From NCBI RefSeq assembly GCF_009765355.1, contig NZ_VTHK01000052.1, positions 1 through 59,890 on the forward strand: 59,890 bases of DNA, in the 5' to 3' direction. The position numbers were made by a program, and so were the translations under genes. The DNA is from Amycolatopsis anabasis (GTDB lineage: Bacteria > Actinomycetota > Actinomycetes > Mycobacteriales > Pseudonocardiaceae). Of this stretch, positions 27,522 to 37,373 are shown one piece after another. The notes below the pieces were generated by a model that worked only from the letters and a program-made list of their open reading frames with translations, ran no database searches and was not told the DNA's origin. How positions within the stretch are numbered: position 1 is the stretch's first letter; each line of letters opens with the position of its first letter.

Positions 27522-27998
27522 ATGGCGGGAAAGGGCACCCCGGCCACCGCGCTGCTGGCCAAGCAGAAGGTGGCGCACAAGCTGCATTCCTATGATCACG
27601 ATCCGCGCAGTGAGTCCTACGGCACCGAGGCGGTCGAGGCGCTCGGCCTGGACCCGGCGCGGGTGTTCAAAACGCTGGTCGCCGAGGTCGACGGCGCGCT
27701 GACCGTCGGCGTGGTGCCGGTGACCGGGCAGCTGGACCTCAAGGCGCTCGCCGCCGCGGTCGGCGGCAAGAAGGCGAAGCTGGCCGACACCGCGGCGGCC
27801 CAGCGGGCGACCGGGTACGTGCTCGGCGGGATCTCACCCCTCGGGCAGCGCAGCCGACTGCCGGTGGTGGTGGACACCTCGGCGGAGAAGTTCGAAACCG
27901 TGCACTGCTCGGCGGGCCGCCGCGGGCTGGAGGTCGAACTCGCCCCGGCCGACCTGATCCGGCTCACCAAGGCCACCGTCGCCCCCATCGCCGCCTGA
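27522..27998 (+). CDS. ybaK: Cys-tRNA(Pro)/Cys-tRNA(Cys) deacylase YbaK
   Basis: 158 residues, single YbaK/EbsC domain. It hydrolyses Cys-tRNA(Pro) mischarged by ProRS. The conserved Lys in VFKTLVAEVDG, the GKKAKLADTAAAQRATGYVLGG helix-turn and SPLGQRSRLPVVVD are present. TACGGT lies 8 nt before the ATG and there is no ribosome binding site, so the transcript may be leaderless. It is divergent from sigR across only 83 bp. Confidence 0.93.
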   Translation: MAGKGTPATALLAKQKVAHKLHSYDHDPRSESYGTEAVEALGLDPARVFKTLVAEVDGALTVGVVPVTGQLDLKALAAAVGGKKAKLADTAAAQRATGYVLGGISPLGQRSRLPVVVDTSAEKFETVHCSAGRRGLEVELAPADLIRLTKATVAPIAA

Positions 27999-28023
27999 CC
28001 CCGGCCCACCCCGGTGCCGGGCG

Positions 28024-28105
28024 TCCCCCAATGTGGCGTTCGGGGCGTTCAACGCTCCCAATGTGGCTTTCGGGGCGTTGAGCGCCCCCAATGCCGCATT
28101 GGGGG
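28024..28105. repeat. 30-bp tandem repeat ending in an AATGC palindrome, copy 2
   Basis: Diverged units (CCCAATGTGGC, TTCGGGGCGTT) end in the same perfect palindrome CCCCCAATGC-C-GCATTGGGGG (28085-28105) as the element at 21751. It sits between the convergent ybaK and hydrolase genes. Confidence 0.85.
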
Positions 28106-28125
28106 ACATTCAGCGGCGGGGAGGA

Positions 28126-28734
28126 TCAGGCCAGCGGGCGCAGCACTCGGCCGAGCCATTCGCTGACCGCCCGGGACACCCCGTCCAGATCGGCGGTCAG
28201 GCTGTGGTCCCCGGCCAGCACCACCAGCTCGTGGTGCGGCCCCGCGGCCGGGCGCCCGAACGGGTCCCGCTCGCCCTGCACCACCAGGGTCGGCACGGTC
28301 ACCTCGTCCAGTTCGGGTTGCCGGCTCTTCTCCGGTCTGCCCGGCGGATGCTCCGGGAACGCCAGGCACAGCACGGCCACCGCCTGACCGCGCGCGGCGG
28401 TCCGGCAGGCCACCCGGGCCCCCGAGGACCGGCCGCCGAACACCAGCGGCAGGCCGTCGAACCGTTCGGACAGCTCGTCGGCGACCGTCAGCCACGCCTC
28501 GTCGAGTTGCGCGGCCGGGGCGGGCGCCCGCCGCCCGGCGACCCGGTAGGGCTGCTCGACGAGCGCCACGTGCGCCCCCGCGAGTTGCGCCGCGCGGGTC
28601 ACCGCGACCAGGTCCTTGGCCTCGATCCCGCCCCCGGCGCCGTGCCCGAGCAGCAGCGCGGCCACGCCTTCCTCGGCGCAGTGCAGTTCGGCCCGGGCCG
28701 GGCCGAAAGCGGTTTCGATGTCGACGCTGGTCAT
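28126..28734 (-). CDS. Alpha/beta-hydrolase (dienelactone hydrolase/KANL3-Tex30-like)
   Basis: 202 residues from the ATG at 28734. Small alpha/beta-hydrolase: oxyanion region LLLGHGAGGG, nucleophile elbow FGGRSSGARVA (Ser in GRSSG), acid Asp in VVQGERDPFG and catalytic His in LAGDHSLT. The short, lid-less form resembles the Tex30/KANL3-like hydrolases. The substrate is unknown. It overlaps the SRAP gene by 4 bp (ATGA), so the two are translationally coupled. Confidence 0.88.
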   Translation of the reverse strand: MTSVDIETAFGPARAELHCAEEGVAALLLGHGAGGGIEAKDLVAVTRAAQLAGAHVALVEQPYRVAGRRAPAPAAQLDEAWLTVADELSERFDGLPLVFGGRSSGARVACRTAARGQAVAVLCLAFPEHPPGRPEKSRQPELDEVTVPTLVVQGERDPFGRPAAGPHHELVVLAGDHSLTADLDGVSRAVSEWLGRVLRPLA

Positions 28735-29528
28735 GAGCTCGGCAGCTCGAACAGGGCCCCCTCGTCCAATTCCTGCCGTTCCCGGTCCACCCGCTCGATG
28801 AGCTCGGGACCGTTGTTGCGCACGTTGTTCACCCGGTCGGACACCGGCCGCAGCTCGAGGCCGTCCACGATCTCCAGCGACGGCGGGGCGAGCAGTTCGG
28901 TGACGTCCTCCCGGTCCGGATCGAGCCAGGTCGCCCAGCTGTCCCGCGGCATCAACAGCGGCATCCGGTGGTGGACGTCGGTCAGCTGCCCGACCGCGTC
29001 GGTGGTCAGCACCGAGAACGTGATCAACGGCTGCGCGTCCGCGTCCGCCTTCGGATCGCGCCAGCTCTCCCAGATCCCGGCGAACGCGAGCGACGCGTCG
29101 TCCGGGCCGGTCATGTAGAAGGCGTCCTTCTTCTTGCCGTCCCGCCGCCATTCGAACCAGCCGTCGGCCGGGACCAGGCACCGGTGCCGGGCGAGCGCCT
29201 TGCGGAAGGCGGGCTTCTCCTTGGCGGTCTCCGAACGAGTGTTGATCATTCGGTTGCCCACCGAAGGGTCCTTGGCCCAGAACGGCACCAGTCCCCAGCG
29301 CATCAGCCGGAGGCTGCGCACGGCCGGTTCGTCGTTCAGCACGTTCCCGTCCGCGTCACGCGGATGCCGCTGCACCACGGTGAGCACGTTCTTGGTCGGC
29401 GCGACGTTGTAATCGGCCCTCGGGGTGTGCGCCTCGGCCGTGGCCTTGTTCGGGCCGACCTCGTAGATCGCGTCGAACTCAGCGGTCAGCGTGGCCGGGT
29501 CCTTCGTCGCGGCATAGCGGCCGCACAT
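28731..29528 (-). CDS. SOS-response-associated peptidase (SRAP/HMCES/YedK)
   Basis: 265 residues. It forms a protective covalent crosslink with abasic sites in single-stranded DNA through Cys2. MCGRYAATKD at the N-terminus supplies the catalytic Cys2; conserved Asn in YNVAPT, Glu in GWFEW and His in VHHRMPLLM complete the active site. INTRSETAKEKPAFR binds DNA in homologues. It corresponds in position to mycobacterial Rv3226c. In mycobacteria aroA lies between this gene and rsgA; here aroA is absent. Confidence 0.95.
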   Translation of the reverse strand: MCGRYAATKDPATLTAEFDAIYEVGPNKATAEAHTPRADYNVAPTKNVLTVVQRHPRDADGNVLNDEPAVRSLRLMRWGLVPFWAKDPSVGNRMINTRSETAKEKPAFRKALARHRCLVPADGWFEWRRDGKKKDAFYMTGPDDASLAFAGIWESWRDPKADADAQPLITFSVLTTDAVGQLTDVHHRMPLLMPRDSWATWLDPDREDVTELLAPPSLEIVDGLELRPVSDRVNNVRNNGPELIERVDRERQELDEGALFELPSS

Positions 29529-29654
29529 CGCCCAACCTCCTTCGTTTGAGCGGTCTGGTTCGCCATCGTGTCACGGCTGGTGCACCGTTGGCGAGCCGGA
29601 TGAGGGATCATCGAACACGACATATCTCCAGGTTTTCGCGGGAGGCGGGCCGGA

Positions 29655-30662
29655 TTGGGCGGCAGGGACTGGCGCAGGCTGGACGAGAGCGACGTCCGGA
29701 TTCGGCCCGGCAAAGGCACCCGTCCCCGCAGCAAGCGCCGTCCACAGCACGCCGACGCCGCCACCGCCATGGTCACCGCCGTCGATCGCGGCCGCTGGAC
29801 CTGCGCCCTGGAGTCCGACCCGGAACGCATCGTGACCGCGATGCGAGCCCGCGAACTGGGGCGCACGCCGGTCGTGGTCGGCGATTCGGTCGGGATCGTC
29901 GGCGACGTCAGCGGGCGCGCGGACACCCTGGCCCGGATCGTCCGGGTGGACGAGCGCCGGAGCGTGCTGCGGCGCACCGCCGACGACACCGACCCCTACG
30001 AACGCGTCGTCGTGGCCAACGCCGAGCAGTTGCTGATCGTCACCGCGCTCGCCGATCCGCCGCCACGAACCGGGTTCATCGACCGGTGCCTGGTCGCCTG
30101 CTACATCGGCGGCCTGCAGCCCGTGCTGTGCCTGACCAAATCCGATCTGGCCAGCCCGGACGAACTGCTGGCCAGCTACGCGGACCTGGACGTCCCGGCG
30201 ATCGTCACCCGGCACGACGAGGACTCCCCGGCGCTGGCCGGGCAGTTGCGGGGCCGGGTGACCGCGCTGGTGGGGCATTCCGGGGTCGGCAAGTCCACCC
30301 TGGTCAACCGCCTGGTGCCGGACGCGGAGCTGGCGACCGGCGTGGTGAGCGCGGTCGGCAAGGGGCGGCACACCTCGGTCGCGGCGATCGCCCTGCCGCT
30401 TCCCGGCCGGGACGGCTGGGTGATCGACACGCCCGGCGTCCGGTCCTTCGGCCTGGCCCATGTGACCAGTGACGACATCGTGAACTCGTTCGAGGAGTTC
30501 GCCGAGGCCGCCGAGGAGTGCCCGTCCGGTTGCGGCCATCTCGGCCCACCCGCCGATCCGGGCTGCATGCTGGACGACGTGGTGGCAACCGGCGCGGCGC
30601 GGCCGGGCCGGTTGCGGTCGCTGCGGCGGCTACTGGCGTCGCACGCCGGCAAACAGGTGTGA
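29655..30662 (+). CDS. rsgA: Ribosome small-subunit-dependent GTPase A (RsgA)
   Basis: 335 residues from TTG 29655 (GGGAGG upstream). It is a circularly permuted GTPase that assists late 30S maturation. Order: OB-fold (about 35-115), then G4 LCLTKSD, G1 GHSGVGKSTLVNRL, G2 near GKGRHTS, G3 DTPGVRSF, and the C-terminal zinc knuckle CPSGCGHLGPPADPGC. All motifs are intact. It is monocistronic, as is usual. Confidence 0.95.
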   Translation: MGGRDWRRLDESDVRIRPGKGTRPRSKRRPQHADAATAMVTAVDRGRWTCALESDPERIVTAMRARELGRTPVVVGDSVGIVGDVSGRADTLARIVRVDERRSVLRRTADDTDPYERVVVANAEQLLIVTALADPPPRTGFIDRCLVACYIGGLQPVLCLTKSDLASPDELLASYADLDVPAIVTRHDEDSPALAGQLRGRVTALVGHSGVGKSTLVNRLVPDAELATGVVSAVGKGRHTSVAAIALPLPGRDGWVIDTPGVRSFGLAHVTSDDIVNSFEEFAEAAEECPSGCGHLGPPADPGCMLDDVVATGAARPGRLRSLRRLLASHAGKQV

Positions 30663-30769
30663 GGTAGTTTCTCCCCCGTACGGGGGGCAGATACCGCCAT
30701 TCAGGTAACTCCAGCTAGCCCAACGTCGATGACGGGGCCGACATGACTCACTCGAAGAGGGGTATCCCG

Positions 30770-31663
30770 ATGCGGAAGACGACCCTGGCCGGTGCCGGGC
30801 TCGCCCTGATCCTGACGCTCACCGCGTGCGGTGGCGGGAGCGGCGACGGCGGGCAGGCCGCGCCGCAACCCGCGCCCGCAGCGGCCGCCGACGGTCCGTT
30901 CACCAGCGCCACCGACCTGGTCCGCGCGGCTTCCGCCAAGACCACGCAGAGCAAGACCGCGAAGTTCAGCATGGAAGCCGGTGGCGGCGGCCAGACGATG
31001 AAGGCGCAGGGCCAGCTGCGCATCGCCGGCGAGAACGTCGAGATGGCGATGGTCATGGACGCCGGCGGCCAGAACCTGGAGGTGCGCCTTATCGACCGGG
31101 CCTTCTACGTGAAGGCGCCGGAGGCGGCCGAGCCCGGCAAACCGTGGGCGAAGCTCTCGCTGGACGGCCAGGACCCGCTGTCCAAGCTGCTCGGCGGCAT
31201 GATGGACCAGGCGGCCAAACAGAGCGATCCGACCAAGCTGCTGGACCAGATGCAGAAGGCGGGCACGATCACCAAGAGCGAGCCGGCCCAGCTCGACGGC
31301 CAGGCGACCACGCTCTACCACCTCGACGTGGACCTGGCCAAGGCCATGGACCAGTCCCTGGAGAGCATGCCGAAGGAGATCGTCGCCCAGGTCAAGGACA
31401 AGCTCGACAAGGAGCTCAAGGGCAAGAAGATCACCATGCCGATGCAGGTGTGGCTGAACTCCGAGCAGCTGCCGGTGCAGATCGTGGTCGACTCCAGCGA
31501 GATCGCGAAGGCCGCCGGCGCCCCCGCCGGGCAGCAGGAGATGAAGGCCACCATCAAGTACACCGACTGGGGTGGCGCGGTCGACGTGCAGGTTCCCCCG
31601 GCCGACCAGGTCAAGGAACTGAAGATGCCGGAGATCCCGGGCGCGCCGAAGCCCACCCGGTAG
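30770..31663 (+). CDS. LppX/LprAFG-family lipoprotein
   Basis: 297 residues from ATG 30770 (AGAGGGG upstream); an ATG 9 codons earlier is possible. The signal peptide has lipobox LTLTAC, so the mature protein is lipid-anchored outside the membrane. The mature part (GPFTSATDLVRAASAKTTQSKTAKF, with later MQVWLNSEQLPVQIVV and MKATIKYTDWGG) resembles the LppX_LprAFG fold, a half-barrel that carries lipids such as triacylglycerides to the envelope. The assignment is by pattern, so it is moderate. Confidence 0.75.
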   Translation: MRKTTLAGAGLALILTLTACGGGSGDGGQAAPQPAPAAAADGPFTSATDLVRAASAKTTQSKTAKFSMEAGGGGQTMKAQGQLRIAGENVEMAMVMDAGGQNLEVRLIDRAFYVKAPEAAEPGKPWAKLSLDGQDPLSKLLGGMMDQAAKQSDPTKLLDQMQKAGTITKSEPAQLDGQATTLYHLDVDLAKAMDQSLESMPKEIVAQVKDKLDKELKGKKITMPMQVWLNSEQLPVQIVVDSSEIAKAAGAPAGQQEMKATIKYTDWGGAVDVQVPPADQVKELKMPEIPGAPKPTR

Positions 31664-31686
31664 TCCCCCGCCCGGGCGGTGTGGCG

Positions 31687-32292
31687 TCAGCGCGGCTCGC
31701 GCCACATCGCCCAGGCGGTCGGCCCGCCACCGGGCACGGTGATCTCCCGGGTCACCGCGAACCCGAACTTCTCGTAGTACCCGATGTTGCTTTCCTTGCT
31801 GGACTCCAGATAGGCTGGCATCGCGGCCGCGTCGCACCGGTCCAGCCGGGACCGGAGCAGGTCGCCGCCGATGCCCTTGCCCCGCAGGTCCGGATCGGTG
31901 CCCACGACGGCCAGGAACCAGTGCGGCTCGTACGGATGCGCCTTCTCCAGGGCGGCGGCGACTTCCGCGGCCGCCGCCGTGCGCCGCCCGAACGCCCGGA
32001 TCAGCCCGGGCGCGGCGAGCAGGGTCCGCCACAGCGGCTGCCGCCAACTCCCCGGCGGGTCCCAGAGCGTGCCGCCCACGATCCGCCGCCCCTCGACCGC
32101 GACTTCGCAGGCGCCGTGCCGGAAGTGCTGGTGCCGGATCAGCACGCCGAACAGGGTCGGCAACCGGCGGCGAACCAGTTCGTCACCGGGCAGGATCCAC
32201 CGCATGAACGGATCGTCGTGGAAGGCGAGCGCCAGGACTCGCGCCAGCTCGGGGATGTCCGCCCTGGTGGCGGGCCGGATTTCACGCTCCAC
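31687..32292 (-). CDS. GNAT-family N-acetyltransferase
   Basis: 201 residues from GTG 32292; TAGGGT lies 5 nt before it, suggesting a leaderless mRNA. GNAT core: IRPATRADIPELARVLALAF, a long insertion with two helices, then LAVVGTDPDLRGKGIGGDLLRSRLDRCD (acetyl-CoA loop RGKGIG) and YLESSKESNIGYYEKFGF. This pattern matches puromycin-acetyltransferase-like actinobacterial GNATs. The substrate is unknown. Confidence 0.88.
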   Translation of the reverse strand: MEREIRPATRADIPELARVLALAFHDDPFMRWILPGDELVRRRLPTLFGVLIRHQHFRHGACEVAVEGRRIVGGTLWDPPGSWRQPLWRTLLAAPGLIRAFGRRTAAAAEVAAALEKAHPYEPHWFLAVVGTDPDLRGKGIGGDLLRSRLDRCDAAAMPAYLESSKESNIGYYEKFGFAVTREITVPGGGPTAWAMWREPR

Positions 32293-32336
32293 ACCGCACC
32301 CTATCGCCGCCGCCTACCCCTCGTCGCGGAGAAAAC

Positions 32337-32413
32337 AGGAGGGGACCTTCGCTCCGGTTGAACGGGAGCGAGGGACCTTTACTCCGGTTCAGCCGTAGTA
32401 AAGGTCCCTTCCT
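32337..32413. repeat. Cloverleaf repeat, copy C
   Basis: Outer arms AGGAGGGGACCTT and AAGGTCCCTTCCT pair with one mismatch. Inside, CGCTCC/GGAGCG and TTTACT/AGTAAA form two hairpins around CCGGTTGAAC- and CCGGTTCAGC-type loops. It lies between two tandem minus-strand genes: after pruA and before the GNAT gene. Confidence 0.87.
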
Positions 32414-32432
32414 GCCGCCGCGCGCCGGGGGA

Positions 32433-34061
<1,629 letters not shown>

Positions 34062-34136
34062 GAGTGCTCGCCTCCTGGGGTCTGCTCGGCACCCGCCTTG
34101 TGAGCGGGCTCTCAGGACCCCATCCTGACAGAGCCG

Positions 34137-34634
34137 CTAGAGGAGTTCGAGCAAGAACGGGAGCTCCTGCGGGGCGTACCAGGCGAGTTCGTGATCCTCG
34201 GCGTCCCCGAGCACGAACTCCGCGTCCGCGTCGCCCAGGTCGGCCGCGTCGACCACGTCCGCGGCCGCGCGGACCGCTTCCTCGGCGTCCTCGGTGTCGA
34301 CGTGCACCGCGGCGATCTCCTCGAGCACCACCGGCCCGGCGAGGCGCACCACGGCCGGGTCGAGATCCGGTCGCGGGGTCGCGTTCTCGACGTCCGCGGA
34401 CACGACCACTCGTCTGGGTGGTTCTCCGCCCTCTTCCCCGGCGGCGATCAGCCGCAGCGAGGCCCGGGCCGCGTCCAGCAGCGCGGCGTACTCGAGCTCC
34501 TCGGTGTCGCCGCTGGTGTAGGACTCCCGCAGCGCGGGCGTCAGCGCGAAGCCGGTACCGCTGACCGGGGTCAGCTTTCCCCCGGCGACCAGCTCACGCA
34601 GCATCCCGATGGTGGCGGGCAGATAGACCCTCAC
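34137..34634 (-). CDS. DUF6912-type conserved actinobacterial protein
   Basis: 165 residues beginning MRVYLPATIGMLRELVAGG (GTG start). This N-terminal signature is typical of a small conserved actinobacterial family annotated as DUF6912. The middle is alanine- and acid-rich with alternating strands and helices; no catalytic motif is visible. It overlaps the WS/DGAT gene by 4 bp (GTGA), so the two are coupled. Function is unknown. Confidence 0.75.
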   Translation of the reverse strand: MRVYLPATIGMLRELVAGGKLTPVSGTGFALTPALRESYTSGDTEELEYAALLDAARASLRLIAAGEEGGEPPRRVVVSADVENATPRPDLDPAVVRLAGPVVLEEIAAVHVDTEDAEEAVRAAADVVDAADLGDADAEFVLGDAEDHELAWYAPQELPFLLELL

Positions 34635-36040
34635 CGGTTCACCCCCTTCAGTTCTTCCAAGGAATCCTCGATCATTCCGGCGAGCACGTCCACATCGGAC
34701 AACGCCTTGCGGTCGCCGTTGAGTCCGAAGTAGACACCGCCGTGGTAGGAGGTGACGCCGATCGCCAGCGCCTGGTTGCGCACCAGCGGAATGACCGGGT
34801 ACATCTCCGTCATCTTCGCCCGCCCCGCGTACAGCGGCTGCTGCGGGCCGGGCGAGTTGGTGATGACCAGGTTGAAGATCCGCCCGGAGAACGAGCCCGC
34901 GGCGCGCGCCCCGAGTGAGTGCAGGGTCGCGGGCGCGAAACCGCCGACCCGCAGCAGCGCGCGGGCCGCCACCGACCGCCCCGAGTCGAGGTGGTCGGTC
35001 ATCGCGTGCCCGATGTGCTGCAGCCGCAGCCGCGGATTCGCCTCGCCGACCGGCAGGTCGACCAGATACGCGTCGACCTCGTTCCCGACCAGCCCGGCCG
35101 GGGAGAAGCCCACCGAATCCGCGTCCCGGACCGCCATCGGCACCAGGGCGCGGATCGTGGTCTCACCGGTCGGGGTGACGCCGCGGGACTGCAGCCATTC
35201 CCGCAGGGCGCCGGTGATCACCGCGAGCACGGCGTCGTTCACCGTGCCGCCGTGCTCGGCCCGGATCTTGCGGAAGTCCTCGAGCCGGGTCCGCACCACG
35301 GCGAACACCCGGCCCCCGGAGATCCGCACGTTGAGCGGACCGGCGGGCGCCGGTCGCGCCATCGTGCGCAGCGCGGAGGCGACCCCGCCGACGGCGCCGC
35401 TGAACTTCTCGACCGTCGCGGCCGCGTCCCCGGCGAACGAGCGGACGTTCTCCACCAGCTCCCCCGGCCGCTGCACGGTCTCGCTCACCGCGTCCAGCAC
35501 GAGCTGGGCCCGGCTCGGCTGCGGCCGCGGCGCCCAGGAGTCCTCGTCGTGGTCCTCCGGCTCGGCGGGCGCGGTGTCCAGGATCAGCTGGCCGAGCTCT
35601 ATCGTGCCGATACCGTCCACAACGGACTGATGGGTCTTGGTGACCAGGGCGACCCGGTCGCCGGCGAGCCCCTCCACGAAGTAGGCCTCCCACAGCGGGC
35701 GCTCCGGCGCCAGCCGCCGCGACATCAGCCGGGCCACCAGGTCGAACAGCTGGTCGTCGGTGCCCGGCGCGGGCAACGCGGACCGCCGCACGTGGTAGTT
35801 GAGGTCGAAGTCGACGTCGTCCGCCCAGACCGGGCGGGCCAGGTGCCCGGGCACGCTCACCACCCGCTGCCGGTAGCGCGGCAGGTACCCGAGCCGGTGG
35901 CTCACCAGCGCGAGCATCTGCTCGTAGTCGAACCCGGCGCGCGGCCGTTCGAAGATCGCCACGCTGCCCACGTGCATCGGCGTCGAGGAGTCTTCCAGGT
36001 ACAGGAACGACGCATCCAGTGCGGAGAGGCGATCGGGCAT
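34631..36040 (-). CDS. WS/DGAT-family O-acyltransferase with atypical HQSVVDG motif
   Basis: 469 residues from ATG 36040 (AGGA 7 nt upstream). It belongs to the wax ester synthase/diacylglycerol acyltransferase family, which makes storage triacylglycerol or wax esters. N-terminal signature LSALDASFLYLE is followed by PLWEAYFVEGL, the active-site region KTHQSVVDGIGTIEL, and the C-terminal NLVITNSPGPQQPLY. The canonical active site is HHxxxDG; here the second (catalytic) His is Gln. Some actinobacterial paralogues carry this change, so activity is uncertain. It matches the position of mycobacterial tgs3 (Rv3233c-Rv3234c) near Rv3235. Confidence 0.88.
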   Translation of the reverse strand: MPDRLSALDASFLYLEDSSTPMHVGSVAIFERPRAGFDYEQMLALVSHRLGYLPRYRQRVVSVPGHLARPVWADDVDFDLNYHVRRSALPAPGTDDQLFDLVARLMSRRLAPERPLWEAYFVEGLAGDRVALVTKTHQSVVDGIGTIELGQLILDTAPAEPEDHDEDSWAPRPQPSRAQLVLDAVSETVQRPGELVENVRSFAGDAAATVEKFSGAVGGVASALRTMARPAPAGPLNVRISGGRVFAVVRTRLEDFRKIRAEHGGTVNDAVLAVITGALREWLQSRGVTPTGETTIRALVPMAVRDADSVGFSPAGLVGNEVDAYLVDLPVGEANPRLRLQHIGHAMTDHLDSGRSVAARALLRVGGFAPATLHSLGARAAGSFSGRIFNLVITNSPGPQQPLYAGRAKMTEMYPVIPLVRNQALAIGVTSYHGGVYFGLNGDRKALSDVDVLAGMIEDSLEELKGVNR

Positions 36041-36075
36041 GAGGTGATCCTGACACACGGTGTTGTAATGGCGTT

Positions 36076-36855
36076 GTGCACGAGGCGAACTCAGCGGTAT
36101 CCCCGAAAGACCGATTCCTGACGGTATACGGCCGGAAGCCGGTCCTGGAAGCGCTCGACGACCCCTCGCTCGAGGTCGACAAGGTGATTCTCGCCGACAC
36201 CGCGCGCGGGCCGGCGGTCGGGGAGATCCAGCGCGCGGCCAAGGCCGCCGGGGTGCGCGTGCAGCGGGCCAGCGCGCATCGGGTGAAGGTGCTGGCGGGC
36301 AACGGCAAACAGGACCAGGGCGTGCTCGCCGACGTGGTCGCGCCCCGGATGCGCCCGCTGAGCGCGGCGCTCGCGGCGCCCGAGCCGCCGCGCCGGGTGC
36401 TGTTGCTGGACGGGATCACCACGCCCGCGAACGTCGGGATGATCCTGCGGACGGCGACCGCCGCCGGGATCGACGGCGTCGTGGTGCCGCGGCGCGGGGT
36501 GGCCACCCTGGATCCGCTGGTGGTGAAGGCTTCGGCCGGGGTGGCGTTCCGCGCGCCGGTCCTGCGGTGCGCGAGCGCGCCGGAGGCCGCCGGGATGCTC
36601 GCCGGGGCCGGGTACGGGCTCTACGCGCTCGGCGCCGACACGGGCGAGCCGGTGTTCGAGGCGGAGCTGCCCGCACGGGTCGCGTTCGTGCTGGGCGGGG
36701 AAACGGCCGGGGTCGGCCCCGAGGTCGCGGAGCTGGTCACCGGGTGGCTGTCCATCCCGATGCCGGGGGACGTGGAATCGCTGAACGTCTCGGCGGCCGC
36801 CGCGGTCCTGTGCTTCGACCTGGTCAGGCGGGAAAGAGCGCGCCGAGCTCGCTGA
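36076..36855 (+). CDS. TrmH/SpoU-family RNA 2'-O-methyltransferase
   Basis: 259 residues; GTG start 6 nt after TGTAAT, likely leaderless. An N-terminal L30e-like substrate-binding domain (VYGRKPVLEALDD...) precedes the SPOUT core with motif 1 LLLDGITTPANVGMILRTA, motif 2 FVLGGETAGVGPEV and motif 3 IPMPGDVESLNVSAAAAVLCF, which builds the AdoMet-binding trefoil knot. The target (tRNA or 23S rRNA) cannot be decided. Its 3' end overlaps the convergent HAD gene by 32 bp. Confidence 0.92.
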   Translation: MHEANSAVSPKDRFLTVYGRKPVLEALDDPSLEVDKVILADTARGPAVGEIQRAAKAAGVRVQRASAHRVKVLAGNGKQDQGVLADVVAPRMRPLSAALAAPEPPRRVLLLDGITTPANVGMILRTATAAGIDGVVVPRRGVATLDPLVVKASAGVAFRAPVLRCASAPEAAGMLAGAGYGLYALGADTGEPVFEAELPARVAFVLGGETAGVGPEVAELVTGWLSIPMPGDVESLNVSAAAAVLCFDLVRRERARRAR

Positions 36856-37207
36856 GGGTGTCCGCGACGGACGTGTGGTGCACGCCGACCATGCCCGCGG
36901 CCACCGCGCCCCGCACGTTGCCCGGGGAATCGTCGACGAGGACGCACGCGGCGGCGGGCAGGCGGAGAAGATCGGCGGTCAGCAGGTAGACCCGGGCGTC
37001 GGGTTTCGCGACGCCGACCTCGCCGGAGAAGACCTGCGCGTCGAAGTACGGCTCGAGCCTGCGCCGGGCGCTGCCGCCGCCCGCCGCGTTGGACAGCAGC
37101 GCCGTGCGGATGCCGCGGTCGCGCAACTCGTCGACCGCGGCGAGGAGCTCGGTGGCGTCCGGATCGGTGAGCACGCCCGCGTAGTCCAGCACCAGCCCCC
37201 GCAACAT
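36824..37207 (-). CDS. HAD-superfamily hydrolase, short cap-less form
   Basis: 127 residues. Motif I is DYAGVLTD: the first Asp is present, but the second position is Gly-Val rather than Asp, so nucleophile is D8 and the general acid is missing. Motif II LLSNAAGG, motif III Lys in VGVAKPDARVY and motif IV VDDSPGN are clear. TAGGCT lies 6 nt before the ATG, so the mRNA is probably leaderless. It overlaps the methyltransferase 3' end by 32 bp in convergent orientation. The substrate is unknown. Confidence 0.82.
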   Translation of the reverse strand: MLRGLVLDYAGVLTDPDATELLAAVDELRDRGIRTALLSNAAGGGSARRRLEPYFDAQVFSGEVGVAKPDARVYLLTADLLRLPAAACVLVDDSPGNVRGAVAAGMVGVHHTSVADTLSELGALFPA

Positions 37208-37373
37208 CGCTCCAGCCTAGGTCGCGCCACGCCGCCCTAGCGGATCGGCCGGGCGCGCGCAGGCGAACCGGGTGGTTTCACCGGCATGGGCGTTCTTCGA
37301 CCGAATCCGGGCGTTCGGAGGCTCTAACGGATGGCGCCGAAACGCGGCGCGGACCGATCCGAGGGGGGATCCG

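Noticed and set aside
36824..36855. Overlap of the methyltransferase and HAD genes as a sign of a wrong call
   Set aside because: Both reading frames keep family motifs up to their ends; a 32-bp convergent overlap is plausible.
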